Shown here: positions 8,718-18,953 of the stretch, in pieces
Position numbering within the stretch: position 1 is the stretch's first letter
How the letters are laid out: each line of letters opens with the position of its first letter
From: an uncultured Prevotella sp.
GTDB taxonomy: Bacteria; Bacteroidota; Bacteroidia; Bacteroidales; Bacteroidaceae
Length of the DNA stretch: 64,000 nt
Direction of reading: 5' to 3'
Assembly: GCA_947170725.1 (NCBI GenBank)
Contig: CAMVUM010000003.1
Coordinates: 62,001-126,000 of the forward strand
Program-made: the position numbers and the translations under genes
Notes under the pieces: model-generated
What the model saw: the letters and a program-made list of their open reading frames with translations, nothing else
The model's database searches: none
What the model was told of the DNA's origin: nothing

Positions 8718-9518
8718 ATGAAACATACAATAATCATCGCTATCTGTATACTGATGACTGGATGTAAGGACGTCTTCGACTACCATCCATACGACGTGCG
8801 CTTCAACGGAGAATGCGATATAAACGCCAAGAACATCGCACGCATCGAAGAGGCTTGCCGCGACAAGAAGACACTGCGCGTGGCTTTTGTCAGCGACACT
8901 CACGGATGGTACAGCGAAACGGAAGACATGGTGGCCGACATCAACGCACGCCAGGACATCGACTTCGCCGTACACTGCGGCGACCTGACCGACTGCGGAA
9001 CGACAAGGGAATTCACGTGGCAGCGAGACAGGCTCTCAAAGCTGAACATTCCCTACGTAGCCCTGATAGGAAACCACGATTTCCTCGGAACGGGAGACGA
9101 TGTTTTCACGGTCATGTACGGCCCGCTGGACTACAGTTTCATAGCCGGACGAATCAAGTTTGTTTGTCTTAACACCAACGCCACAGAATATGACTATCTG
9201 GCGGCCGTGCCCAACTTCGATTTCATGGAGGAGCAGATTTCCGCCTCGGCCGATGCCTTCGACCGTACGATTATCTGCATGCACTCACGCCCCTACTGCG
9301 AACAATTCAACAATAACGTGGCCAAAGCCTTTGAGCATTACGTCACACTCTTCCCGGGACTGATGTTCTGCATCAACGGACACGACCATCGGCAGCAGGC
9401 CGACGACATCTACAGCGACGGAGTCATGTACTACGGCATAGACTGCGCCGCCAACCGCAACTACCACCTGTTCACTATCACCGAAGATGGATATACCTAT
9501 GAGACAATATATTATTAG
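8718..9518 (+). CDS. Lipoprotein metallophosphoesterase (calcineurin-like)
   Basis: The 266-residue protein begins with a lipoprotein signal ending in a lipobox (LMTGC, Cys16), so it is expected to be membrane-anchored in the envelope. It carries all the metal-binding motifs of calcineurin-like phosphoesterases: D60-x-H62 (SDTHG), GDLTD (88-92), GNHD (118-121) and a late GHDHR. Members cleave phosphomonoesters or phosphodiesters; the substrate here is unknown. The next gene overlaps it by 20 bases, so the two are translated together and probably work on the same envelope process. The upstream box TAACTTTG (8619-8626) is the likely promoter. Confidence 0.88.
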   Translation: MKHTIIIAICILMTGCKDVFDYHPYDVRFNGECDINAKNIARIEEACRDKKTLRVAFVSDTHGWYSETEDMVADINARQDIDFAVHCGDLTDCGTTREFTWQRDRLSKLNIPYVALIGNHDFLGTGDDVFTVMYGPLDYSFIAGRIKFVCLNTNATEYDYLAAVPNFDFMEEQISASADAFDRTIICMHSRPYCEQFNNNVAKAFEHYVTLFPGLMFCINGHDHRQQADDIYSDGVMYYGIDCAANRNYHLFTITEDGYTYETIYY

Positions 9519-10218
9519 TCTTCTAACTTTACTAAGCCTTCCGGCAACAGCCACAGATATTCCACTGGACTCCCTCCTGCGGCCGACAACCATATATCAG
9601 GACAGCATTTGTGTTGCCGGAGACAGCATCGTCTCCGACACGACATATTTCAGCAGCTACGACCGACGAATCTACCGCTATCGGAAACTGTGGGACTTTC
9701 TCATCCCGACCCAGCTGATCATACAATATGCCGGAAACATGGGAGCTGTCTCCGTCGGTTTGGGTTGGGACTACGGCTGCCATCGCCAATACGAGACAAA
9801 CCTCCTCTTCGGATATCTGCCGAAATTCAGAAGCCAGGAAGCAAAGATGACCATGACACTGAAACAGAATTTCGTGCCGTGGAAGCTGAAAATGACCGGC
9901 AACAGCTATGCCGAGCCACTGTCCTTCGGCATCTATTTCAACACGGTCTTCGGTCAGGAATTCTGGGGCAAACAACCTAAACGCTATCCCGACAAATACT
10001 ATCCCATGCTGTCTACAAAGGTACGCATCAACGCTTTCGTCGGTCAGCGACTGTCATACACCGTCCCCCACAACCGGCGGAAATTCGTCAAGAGCCTCAC
10101 GGCATTCTATGAAATCAGCACATGCGACATCTACATCAGGACAATGGTTCAGGACGGCAGCGTGAAGCTATGGGACATTCTCGGTCTTTCTATCGGTATG
10201 AAGGTTCAGATGCTGTGA
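9499..10218 (+). CDS. Exported protein, probable outer-membrane barrel
   Basis: The 239-residue protein starts with a signal peptide (MRQYIISLLTLLSLPATA). The rest is rich in alternating aromatic and polar residues in short strands (for example WDYGCHRQYETNLLFGYLP and PLSFGIYFNTVFGQEFW), as in Bacteroidetes outer-membrane beta-barrels. No specific family is recognised. The start at 9499 overlaps the phosphoesterase gene; four more codons upstream are in frame, but the signal peptide begins here. The overlap suggests translational coupling and a shared role with the lipoprotein. Confidence 0.65.
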   Translation: MRQYIISLLTLLSLPATATDIPLDSLLRPTTIYQDSICVAGDSIVSDTTYFSSYDRRIYRYRKLWDFLIPTQLIIQYAGNMGAVSVGLGWDYGCHRQYETNLLFGYLPKFRSQEAKMTMTLKQNFVPWKLKMTGNSYAEPLSFGIYFNTVFGQEFWGKQPKRYPDKYYPMLSTKVRINAFVGQRLSYTVPHNRRKFVKSLTAFYEISTCDIYIRTMVQDGSVKLWDILGLSIGMKVQML

Positions 10219-10441
10219 GAAGATGGAGGTTAGGATTATGTGAGGGCGAGAAAAATGTCCATGCAGGTTAGCTGTCACCATTTCTTAGTGTGTCTGCCAA
10301 GAAACCGATGGAATGGGAGAAAAATGTTGCTAATAATTTGAATAAAACCCGATGAAATGGGGCAAAAAGATAAACACACTGCAACAACTATGCAAAAACC
10401 GCACGGCAGTATAGCAATAAAGGCCCGGCAGAGACCGTCTT

Positions 10442-11437
10442 TCAGTACATCCAGCTACTGTTGAAATATTCTTCAAGACAGATTGCCTCTACACTCTGCA
10501 CTTTGTCCGGCGTCAGAGCCGTTCCTCCGGAAACAATAATGCTGTCTCCTACATACTCTGTAAAGCGCATTACGGCCTGCTCGTCACTCTCTCCAGAACA
10601 GACATAGCCCATCCCGCCGATATCAAGCAGATCGCCGCGACGCATTCCGCGTAACGTAACACGAATCCGGCCACGAAAACCTCTACCGCAACTGTATGTA
10701 AGCCGGCCGGCATCAGCTTCCGTCAGACAGCAGTCATAGACGTGCCCGACACGAACTGAGCTACGTTGCGGCACGACTGCCATCATCTTCCCATGTTCCA
10801 GAGTGGGCGCAATCTCGCGGGCGTTCTGCCACTTTATTACTTCTAAGCGGCCCGTTCTCAACTCTTCCTGCGTCTCACGCCCGTCTACCATCTCACGCCC
10901 GTCTGGCGAAATGCAACTTCCGCACGTACGGCAGAGCCACGTGGCGTCGGTAGTGTGGGCGAACGGTTCTGCCCGTCTCCCGCCGTGAGTCACGCGCAGT
11001 CCGGAGAAAACAAGCGACAGACGAGCCTCAGGCGCACACCATACGGCCACCACATTCGTGTCAGGACGGAGATAACGCGTGACGTCATAACGTTTCACGA
11101 CGACCGTTGTCTCTTCTCCGGCTGACGACGGCCTCCACACGCCTGACACCGGTATAGGCACATCAGTCGTAACGTTATAGCCGTTCACATAGAGCACGGC
11201 GCCGCCGCCGACAGCCATTTCTATCTGTCCGACAACCGTCCGTCCCTCGCCGCTGAAACTGCGGCAGAACCAAATCTGCTCGCCTCCTTCCGCACAAGGA
11301 TGAACAATCCAGCTGACGGGCCATCCGACGGCGCCTGACGGCAACTCCATAGCCATTGCGGCAAGGATACAAAAAAGCCGGAAAACGCAGAGCGGGAGCG
11401 GAGACGCAGCTGTCGGATGGCGTTGAGCAGCTTTCAT
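10442..11437 (-). CDS. Exported protein resembling rhamnosidase accessory domains
   Basis: The 331-residue protein has a hydrophobic N-terminal segment (about residues 15-37) consistent with export. The middle part (DVTRYLRPDTNVVAVW, about 118-133) resembles the jelly-roll N-terminal domain of alpha-L-rhamnosidases, and the part near residues 235-300 (LTYSCGRGFRGRIRVTLRG) resembles the second beta-sandwich of those enzymes. The catalytic alpha/alpha barrel, which would add about 400 residues, is missing. It may be a remnant or a stand-alone sugar-binding protein. I base this only on sequence feel, so the family call is tentative. It is a single gene between the envelope gene pair and gyrB. 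Confidence 0.5.
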   Translation of the reverse strand: MKAAQRHPTAASPLPLCVFRLFCILAAMAMELPSGAVGWPVSWIVHPCAEGGEQIWFCRSFSGEGRTVVGQIEMAVGGGAVLYVNGYNVTTDVPIPVSGVWRPSSAGEETTVVVKRYDVTRYLRPDTNVVAVWCAPEARLSLVFSGLRVTHGGRRAEPFAHTTDATWLCRTCGSCISPDGREMVDGRETQEELRTGRLEVIKWQNAREIAPTLEHGKMMAVVPQRSSVRVGHVYDCCLTEADAGRLTYSCGRGFRGRIRVTLRGMRRGDLLDIGGMGYVCSGESDEQAVMRFTEYVGDSIIVSGGTALTPDKVQSVEAICLEEYFNSSWMY

Positions 11438-11525
11438 AATCGTTCTCTGTTCCCGTTCTTACGTCCTCCGGCGAGTGCCGCAGGGCTTTCCCTATATAAA
11501 TCCTAACGTCAGGCTGTGCCGTGCG

Positions 11526-13508
<1,983 letters not shown>

Positions 13509-13569
13509 TCAGTCTTTTATGAGCGCAAAGTTACTAAATATTTATGAGTTAGCGAAATATTTGCGGCAC

Positions 13570-13607
13570 AAAAAAAAGAGGCTAAACCCACATGGATATA
13601 GCCTCTT
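13570..13607 (-). terminator. Terminator after rpsT
   Basis: On the minus strand a 9-bp stem (AAGAGGCTA paired with TAGCCTCTT) is followed by a run of eight T bases. It lies between rpsT and the gyrB promoter. Confidence 0.8.
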
Positions 13608-13629
13608 CCGTATGTAAATAGTTGTCGTA

Positions 13630-13884
13630 TTAACCCAGCTGATTAATGTGCAAAGAAAGCTTTGACTTCAGGTTTGAAGCCTTGTTCTTGTGAATGATGT
13701 TGGTCTTTGCCAACTTATCCAGCATCTTCTGGACGCTCGGATACAACTTCACTGCCTCTTCCTTGTCTGTGAGTGCACGCAACTTGCGTACAGCATTGCG
13801 CATCGTCTTTGCATAATATTTGTTATGCAGAGCTCTTTTCTGGCTCTGGCGAATTCTCTTAATTGCTGATTTGTGATTTGCCAT
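13630..13884 (-). CDS. rpsT: 30S ribosomal protein S20
   Basis: The 84-residue, very basic protein begins [17 protein letters not shown], the hallmark of S20, and is made of long helices that bind 16S rRNA at the base of the small subunit. Length matches the family. It lies just downstream of tRNA-Glu on the same strand (25 bases apart), so both are probably transcribed from the promoter at 14003-14033 and ended by the hairpin at 13570-13607. Confidence 0.97.
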   Translation of the reverse strand: MANHKSAIKRIRQSQKRALHNKYYAKTMRNAVRKLRALTDKEEAVKLYPSVQKMLDKLAKTNIIHKNKASNLKSKLSLHINQLG

Positions 13885-13909
13885 CTCTAATTTTTTCTTT
13901 TTTAATTTG

Positions 13910-13981
13910 TAGTCCCTAGGAGAGTCGAACTCCTCTTTAGAGAATGAAAATCTCTCGTCCTAACCGATAGACGAAGGGACC
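13910..13981 (-). tRNA. tRNA-Glu (anticodon TTC)
   Basis: The minus strand folds as a 72-base cloverleaf: acceptor GGTCCCT/AGGGACT, D-arm, anticodon stem AGAGA/TCTCT with loop TTTTCAT (anticodon TTC), and a T-arm containing GTTCGAC. CCA is not encoded. The promoter is at 14003-14033 and rpsT follows. Confidence 0.97.
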
Positions 13982-14002
13982 GTCGCTTTAGTTTTGCGGG
14001 TG

Positions 14003-14033
14003 CAAAGTTACCGCTTTTATTTAATTCCACAAA
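14003..14033 (-). promoter_or_regulatory. Promoter of tRNA-Glu and rpsT
   Basis: On the minus strand TTTG (14030-14033), 19 bases, then TAACTTTG (14003-14010), an exact fit to the Bacteroidetes consensus. Start would be near 13997. Confidence 0.8.
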
Positions 14034-14098
14034 ATTTTTTTAGAGAAAAATGCACCAAAAGAGTCATTTTCTGTCATAAAAGCCTTATCTTTGCATAT

Positions 14099-14824
14099 AT
14101 GTTGACAAAAACCGAGGCGTTGGTGCTCCGCCACGTCAAATATGGCGACAACCGTATGATTGTCGATTTGTTTACGCGTGAGTGCGGCCGAATGTCGTTT
14201 ACAGCGACTGTCAGCCGCGGTGGCCGCGGCGGTGTGCGCCGCCAGATGCTCTGTCCGCTATCGCTGATAGAGGCTGAATGTGACATCAGCAAGCGTACCC
14301 GGCTTCAGAAGTTGCGCGCTGTGCGTCTGGCAACGCCCTTGCCGGCGCTATCAACGGACCCCCGAAAATTGTCCATCGGCATGTTCGTTGCCGAATTTCT
14401 CTGCCATGCCCTACGCGACGAACAGCAGGGCGGCCGGCTCTTCGACTATATTTCCGACTGTCTCCAGTGGCTGGACAGCCGCGAAGAGGGTTTTGCCAAC
14501 TTCCACCTTGTCTTTCTCATGCGTCTGTCGCGCTTTCTCGGTTTCTTCCCTAACCTTGACGGCTACGTCAGCGGCTGCTGCTTCGACCTGCGTTCGGGAT
14601 GCTTCTGTACGACCGCCCCACTCCACCGCGACGTGCTCCTGCCGCAGGAAGCGGCGCTCATAGGGCTGATGATGCGCATGAACTTCTCCACGATGCACCT
14701 TTTCCGCATGTCGCACACGGAGCGTAACAGGATGGTGGAGGTCATCATACAGTATTATCGCATACATATTCCCGAATTCCCTGAACTGCGCTCGCTCGAC
14801 GTACTGAGGGAGCTGTTCAAATAA
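14099..14824 (+). CDS. recO: DNA repair protein RecO
   Basis: RecO binds single-stranded DNA and RecR and helps load RecA at gaps. The 241-residue protein begins with the OB-fold segment MLTKTEALVLRHVKYGDNRMIVDLFT, characteristic of RecO in Bacteroidetes, followed by the helical domain. The open frame extends 35 codons upstream, but those codons overlap a TATCTTTG promoter box (14086-14093) whose start would fall at about 14099. The mRNA may therefore be leaderless or nearly so. It is convergent with the secreted-protein operon, with a strong terminator and a palindromic element between them. Confidence 0.92.
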   Translation: MLTKTEALVLRHVKYGDNRMIVDLFTRECGRMSFTATVSRGGRGGVRRQMLCPLSLIEAECDISKRTRLQKLRAVRLATPLPALSTDPRKLSIGMFVAEFLCHALRDEQQGGRLFDYISDCLQWLDSREEGFANFHLVFLMRLSRFLGFFPNLDGYVSGCCFDLRSGCFCTTAPLHRDVLLPQEAALIGLMMRMNFSTMHLFRMSHTERNRMVEVIIQYYRIHIPEFPELRSLDVLRELFK

Positions 14825-14835
14825 GAGGCCAGAGT

Positions 14836-14903
14836 GAAAAAAGAGTGAGTGGGTTTGACCGCTCTATGTTCCGCCGACATAGAGCAGTCAAACCCACTCA
14901 CTC
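14836..14903 (-). terminator. Long-stem terminator for the leftward secreted-protein operon
   Basis: Arms 14843-14869 and 14877-14903 pair over 27 bases with one mismatch around a 7-base loop. On the minus strand the stem is followed by six T bases (14837-14842), so it terminates the operon reading leftwards from 16900. It may also stop recO transcripts. Confidence 0.8.
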
Positions 14904-14917
14904 CGGCTTTAACAGAA

Positions 14918-14986
14918 GTAGGGACATTATTCTTGTATTTGTCCGCAAACAGATGTGTGCGAAAAAACACAAGGATATGTCCCTAC
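14918..14986. repeat. Palindromic element (GTAGGGACAT family), copy 1
   Basis: The left arm starts GTAGGGACAT and continues TTGTATTTGTCCGCA; the right arm is its imperfect inverse ending ATGTCCCTAC. The whole 69-base unit can fold into a long hairpin. A related copy with the same arm sequence lies at 24471-24539. No gene is inside. Confidence 0.75.
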
Positions 14987-15060
14987 CGAGTTATTCACGA
15001 ATCCGTGGCAGCATGAAGTTCATGCCGTGACGTTTCGTTTGTCCAATCGTTCAGATTTGC

Positions 15061-16410
15061 TTATTTCATCACTCTGAACGCGGGCTTGCCCTTACCGATA
15101 TTCAGCATTGGGGCGTTGTTCTTGCTCACGGAAGCCTTGCGGGGAGCGTTTGCCTGTGCCGGGAAAGAGAGATTTTCACGAATATCCCATTCCGTATCCG
15201 TGGCAGCCCAGAAGTTTACGCGCGTAATGGTTGTTCCGTCGTTATTCTTGGCCATGATAAGCAGTGAGTTCCAACGCTCGGGCACCTCGTTGTTGATGTA
15301 TGTATATTCGCCCTCGGTATTGATTTTGGCGGTGATATCGACGGCATCGCCGCCGGCTGCAAGTTCAGGCAGTGTATAACCCTCGTTCAGGCGGTCGTCA
15401 CAATCGTTCTCGTCCATCAGACGCACGTATGCTTCGGTGACGTTGCTCGGGGTGATCTCGAAGTTGATGTTGACCTTGCCGACATCCTTGCTCTTGTTGA
15501 AAATCTTTATCTGCGGGCCGGCATTCTCCGGTACCATGGGCACGATGTGCATCTCCACCTTCTGAGTATCCGTCATATTACCTTCGGCGTCAATACCGAT
15601 TACGTACATGACATAATCGTTATCGTCAGCCACTAACCATCCTATTCCGTCGCCGGGAATAAGTTCTTCGGGAGCAAAACGACCGGCATATGTAAACATG
15701 GTGAAATCAAAACCATATTTGTTGATGAACGAGTCGAGGCTTGGCTTCGTTCCATACAACGTGCATATCTTTGTAATGTCGCTGCTGGCAGTGAAGTCGA
15801 ACATGGCCTCACCCCTTTCGTTGAGTCCTGTATATTTCGCGGTGACAGTTCCGGCAGAACGGCCGGCAGGCTGTGTCGTCACGGTGATATATGAGAACTC
15901 CTCGCCAAGATCGTCGATAGTGGCGTCATATTCACCAACAATGATGACATAGTCCAGACCGGCAATCACTTCAAACTTTTCATTTCCGTCACTATCACCG
16001 TCCTGAACGGTGAATGACTTTGTTCCCTGGGCCAAATAACCGTTATAGAGCTGGTTCTTCAACAGCATGTTGACAATTTCAGGATCGGTGTTCTCCATCG
16101 TCGTTCCGTAGTATGTCAGCAGGGTGATGTCAACGAGCGACTTCTGAATGAAGAAGTGGACATACTGCTTAGTGGGCGACAGAGTCTTGACGGTGTATGT
16201 GAAATAGTTCTTGCCCGTTTCCTCGGCGCTGAGGATTATCTGTTTGTCTATCACACCCTCAGGCAGTTTAAACGAAACATAATCGACTTCGTCAACACCA
16301 TATTTGGCTACCACCTGGTTGCCTTTGATGAGATACATGCTCTCCTGAGCCATGCCCGAGGCGGCCACCGCGGCCACCATGATTATCATTAAAAGTAATT
16401 TCTTTATCAT
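15061..16410 (-). CDS. Exported Bacteroidales protein of unknown function
   Basis: The 449-residue protein has a signal peptide (about 1-21, ending GMA-QE) and then a short segment YLIKGNQVVAKYGVDEVDYVSF, a pattern I associate with exported Prevotella proteins. The body consists of beta-rich repeats of roughly 100 residues, likely fibronectin- or Ig-like, with phrases such as YVMYVIGIDAEGN. No catalytic motif is seen. ATG at 16410 is preferred to the GTG one codon earlier. It lies 13 bases after the type IX-tailed protein gene and is certainly in its operon. Both may act at the cell surface. Confidence 0.7.
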   Translation of the reverse strand: MIKKLLLMIIMVAAVAASGMAQESMYLIKGNQVVAKYGVDEVDYVSFKLPEGVIDKQIILSAEETGKNYFTYTVKTLSPTKQYVHFFIQKSLVDITLLTYYGTTMENTDPEIVNMLLKNQLYNGYLAQGTKSFTVQDGDSDGNEKFEVIAGLDYVIIVGEYDATIDDLGEEFSYITVTTQPAGRSAGTVTAKYTGLNERGEAMFDFTASSDITKICTLYGTKPSLDSFINKYGFDFTMFTYAGRFAPEELIPGDGIGWLVADDNDYVMYVIGIDAEGNMTDTQKVEMHIVPMVPENAGPQIKIFNKSKDVGKVNINFEITPSNVTEAYVRLMDENDCDDRLNEGYTLPELAAGGDAVDITAKINTEGEYTYINNEVPERWNSLLIMAKNNDGTTITRVNFWAATDTEWDIRENLSFPAQANAPRKASVSKNNAPMLNIGKGKPAFRVMK

Positions 16411-16423
16411 CACTTGACTGTTT

Positions 16424-16900
16424 TTATTTCTTTATTAACTTCTGGGCCTTCTGTCCGGCCTTTACGATGTATGTTCCGGCTGCATTGCGCGAGGCGTCTA
16501 TAGCGGCCTTTCCGTCACGGCTGACGGTGCTGCCGACAAGACGGCCGGCGGCATCATAGAGTTCAACGGATGTTCCGTCCGGCGCTCCCGCAACACTGAC
16601 TGTGCTGCCAATGACGCCAAACCTGATGTCCGCCTCTCCGGTCTTTATGTCCCGTATACCGGAACCGTTGGCAGTCAGGGCTATCCGGTCTATCTCCGTT
16701 GTCTGCCAGGTGCGGCTTCCGCCTGCCACCGGAACGACACTGACCGTACCCAAGCCAATTTCGATTCTCTCCACCTCCGACATCTTCAGCGTATATGCCG
16801 TTCCGTCAAGACAGAGAACACTGACGTCCGTCTTCTGCGCCATGAGACCTGAGGGCAGCGCTGAAAGGAGGAGCATCAGCAGGGTGTACTTCCTGTTCAT
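16424..16900 (-). CDS. Secreted protein with type IX secretion tail
   Basis: The 158-residue protein has a signal peptide (about 1-21) and ends with a beta-strand domain of roughly 70 residues: VELYDAAGRLVGSTV, then AGTYIVKAG and a basic end KLIKK. That is the Por secretion-system (type A) sorting domain, which sends proteins through the type IX system to the cell surface. The middle carries two copies of a short strand pattern (SEVERIEIG and TEIDRIALT), also seen in other Prevotella exported proteins. The rest is too short to hold an enzyme. It is first in the operon with the 449-residue protein. Confidence 0.75.
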   Translation of the reverse strand: MNRKYTLLMLLLSALPSGLMAQKTDVSVLCLDGTAYTLKMSEVERIEIGLGTVSVVPVAGGSRTWQTTEIDRIALTANGSGIRDIKTGEADIRFGVIGSTVSVAGAPDGTSVELYDAAGRLVGSTVSRDGKAAIDASRNAAGTYIVKAGQKAQKLIKK

Positions 16901-17029
16901 GTCTTTTTATAAATCATTATGGCTCTATTGGTTATTAAAAAAAAGAAAAGGCCATAAATACCAGAGCCACATTAAGTATCTACGGCCTTCATGGTTGTCT
17001 TATAAGACGTGATTCCTGAATTGCCCGCC

Positions 17030-17479
17030 TTATGACAAAAGGCGCTTTACAACATCCGAGATAGCCTTTCCGTCTGCCTTTCCTGCCAATTCCTTACTTG
17101 CCGGCCCCATCACCTTGCCCATCTCGCGTACACCTGAGGCACCCGTGCGGGCGATAATCTCACGCACGACGGCCTCAATCTCGGCCTCGCTCATGGGTTT
17201 CGGGAGGTAGCTCTCGATGACGGCCACCTGTGCCAGCTCGGCGTCGGCGAGGTCCTGACGGCCCTGTCTGGCGTAGAGCGCAGCCGAATCGTGGCCCTGC
17301 TTGGCCAGCTTCTGGAGAATCTTGAGCGCCGCAGCGTCCTCCAGCGTGTCATTGGCGCCGGGTGCCGTCTTTGCCTCAATAAATACTTTCTTGATGTTGC
17401 GCAAGGCTTCAAGGGCGACCTTGTCCTTGGCCTTCATTGCCGCAACGATGTCTTTGCTTACTTGTTCGAATAGTGTCAT
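17030..17479 (-). CDS. GatB/YqeY domain protein
   Basis: The 149-residue protein matches the YqeY family, whose fold is like the tail domain of the GatB subunit of tRNA-dependent amidotransferase: helical start (LFEQVSKDIVAAMKAKDKVA), PKPMSEAEIEAVV, and GKVMGPASKELAGKADG. Its role is unsettled; tRNA binding has been suggested for the fold. It follows ftsZ by only 6 bases and closes the cell-wall cluster, a position YqeY genes often hold in Bacteroidetes. Confidence 0.92.
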   Translation of the reverse strand: MTLFEQVSKDIVAAMKAKDKVALEALRNIKKVFIEAKTAPGANDTLEDAAALKILQKLAKQGHDSAALYARQGRQDLADAELAQVAVIESYLPKPMSEAEIEAVVREIIARTGASGVREMGKVMGPASKELAGKADGKAISDVVKRLLS

Positions 17480-17485
17480 GATGCT

Positions 17486-18805
17486 TTATGCGAATTTTAT
17501 AGTTCCCTGCATGGCCTCTCTGCTGTCGTCCGACTTGCCCGCAACGATGTCGTCGCCGCTTGCCTGGCTGTGAATATTGTCCAGAATCTCGCGCGTCCGC
17601 TTATATGTGGGCGTCGACTCTACGGCCGAAATGACGTCGTCGTTATCCAGATCCTCCGGACTGAAGAGGTAGATGTGCGGCCGGCGTTTGTATTTCTTGC
17701 CGTTGCTGTCATTCTTGTAGAAAAGTCCGCGGCGCTCCTGGCGCTGGGCTTCCATTTCCTGAGCCTCGGCAATACGGTTGGCCTCTTCCTGAGTGTGCTT
17801 CTTTATGCGGTCCTGCATACCCTCAACGTTTCGTATTCCGAAACCCGTAGCGAGTATGGTGACCTTCACTTTCTTGCCCAACTCGGGGTCTATTGCCACA
17901 CCCCACTTTATCTCGAAGTCGCCGAACTTGTCCATGAAATCGTGGACATAGTTCATTTCCTCCATCATGAAGTTGTCCTTGCCGTCGCGTTCCTCGTTGA
18001 AAGCGATGGAAAGGAGTATCTTCCTTGAGTTGAACACGTCATTGTCGTTGAGCAGCGGCGAGTTCAGTGCGTCGTCGATTGCCTTCTTCACACGGTCCTC
18101 GCCCTCTCCGTAGCCGGTCGACATGATTGCCACGCCACCGTCCTGAAGCACTGTCTTGACGTCGTTGAAGTCGAGATTGATTATTCCGTGGACAGTGATT
18201 ATCTCGGCAATGGACTTTGCCGCAACGCTCAGCGTGTCGTCAGCCTTGCCGAATGCGGCCATTAGCGATAGATCGGGGTATATCTCCCTCAGACGTTCGT
18301 TGTTGATGACAAGCAGCGCATCGACGTGCTTTGATATTTCTTCTACGCCATCCAGCGCCTGATCAATTTTCTTGGCACCCTCAAAACGGAACGGTATCGT
18401 TACGATGCCGACCGTCAGTATGCCCATTTCCTTGGACACACGGGCTATCACCGGGGCTGCTCCCGTTCCCGTTCCGCCGCCCATTCCGGCCGTGATGAAA
18501 GCCATGCGGGTTCCGTCGTCGAGCATAGCCTTGATGTCCGCAAGGCTCTCCTCAGCTGCCTGACGTGCCTTTTCGGGACGGTTTCCGGCTCCCAGTCCTT
18601 CCTTGCCGAGCTGCAGATGCACCGGCACGGGTGAGTCGTTGAGCGCCTGATTGTCGGTATTGCACAACACGAACGACACGTCGTGTATGCCCTCACGGTA
18701 CATGTGGTTGACGGCGTTTCCTCCGCCACCGCCCACTCCGATGACCTTTATGATGCTGTGCTCCTTCTCCGGAGCGCCGAAGTCCACTATATTGTTGTCT
18801 CCCAT
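17486..18805 (-). CDS. ftsZ: Cell division protein FtsZ
   Basis: FtsZ is the tubulin-like GTPase that forms the Z-ring at midcell. The 439-residue protein has the GTP-binding motif GGGTGTG (109-115) and the synergy-loop region in the second domain. The C-terminal extension (RPHIYLFSPEDLDNDD and on) is of Bacteroidetes type, and the classical IPxFLRR tail for FtsA/ZipA binding is not apparent; it ends in GTIKFA. It follows ftsA after 148 bases and precedes yqeY by 6 bases. Confidence 0.97.
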   Translation of the reverse strand: MGDNNIVDFGAPEKEHSIIKVIGVGGGGGNAVNHMYREGIHDVSFVLCNTDNQALNDSPVPVHLQLGKEGLGAGNRPEKARQAAEESLADIKAMLDDGTRMAFITAGMGGGTGTGAAPVIARVSKEMGILTVGIVTIPFRFEGAKKIDQALDGVEEISKHVDALLVINNERLREIYPDLSLMAAFGKADDTLSVAAKSIAEIITVHGIINLDFNDVKTVLQDGGVAIMSTGYGEGEDRVKKAIDDALNSPLLNDNDVFNSRKILLSIAFNEERDGKDNFMMEEMNYVHDFMDKFGDFEIKWGVAIDPELGKKVKVTILATGFGIRNVEGMQDRIKKHTQEEANRIAEAQEMEAQRQERRGLFYKNDSNGKKYKRRPHIYLFSPEDLDNDDVISAVESTPTYKRTREILDNIHSQASGDDIVAGKSDDSREAMQGTIKFA

Positions 18806-18953
18806 ATTCTTATTGACATTATTGTTTGAATACCTTTGTTATATGACGGTTGCCACATTATTATATAACGGCCACAGCATTATCATAGAATGGATGCCTT
18901 ATTTGCACAAAAGAACAGTCTCCTTTTTATTATATAATATAGCGGCCGCGCCA

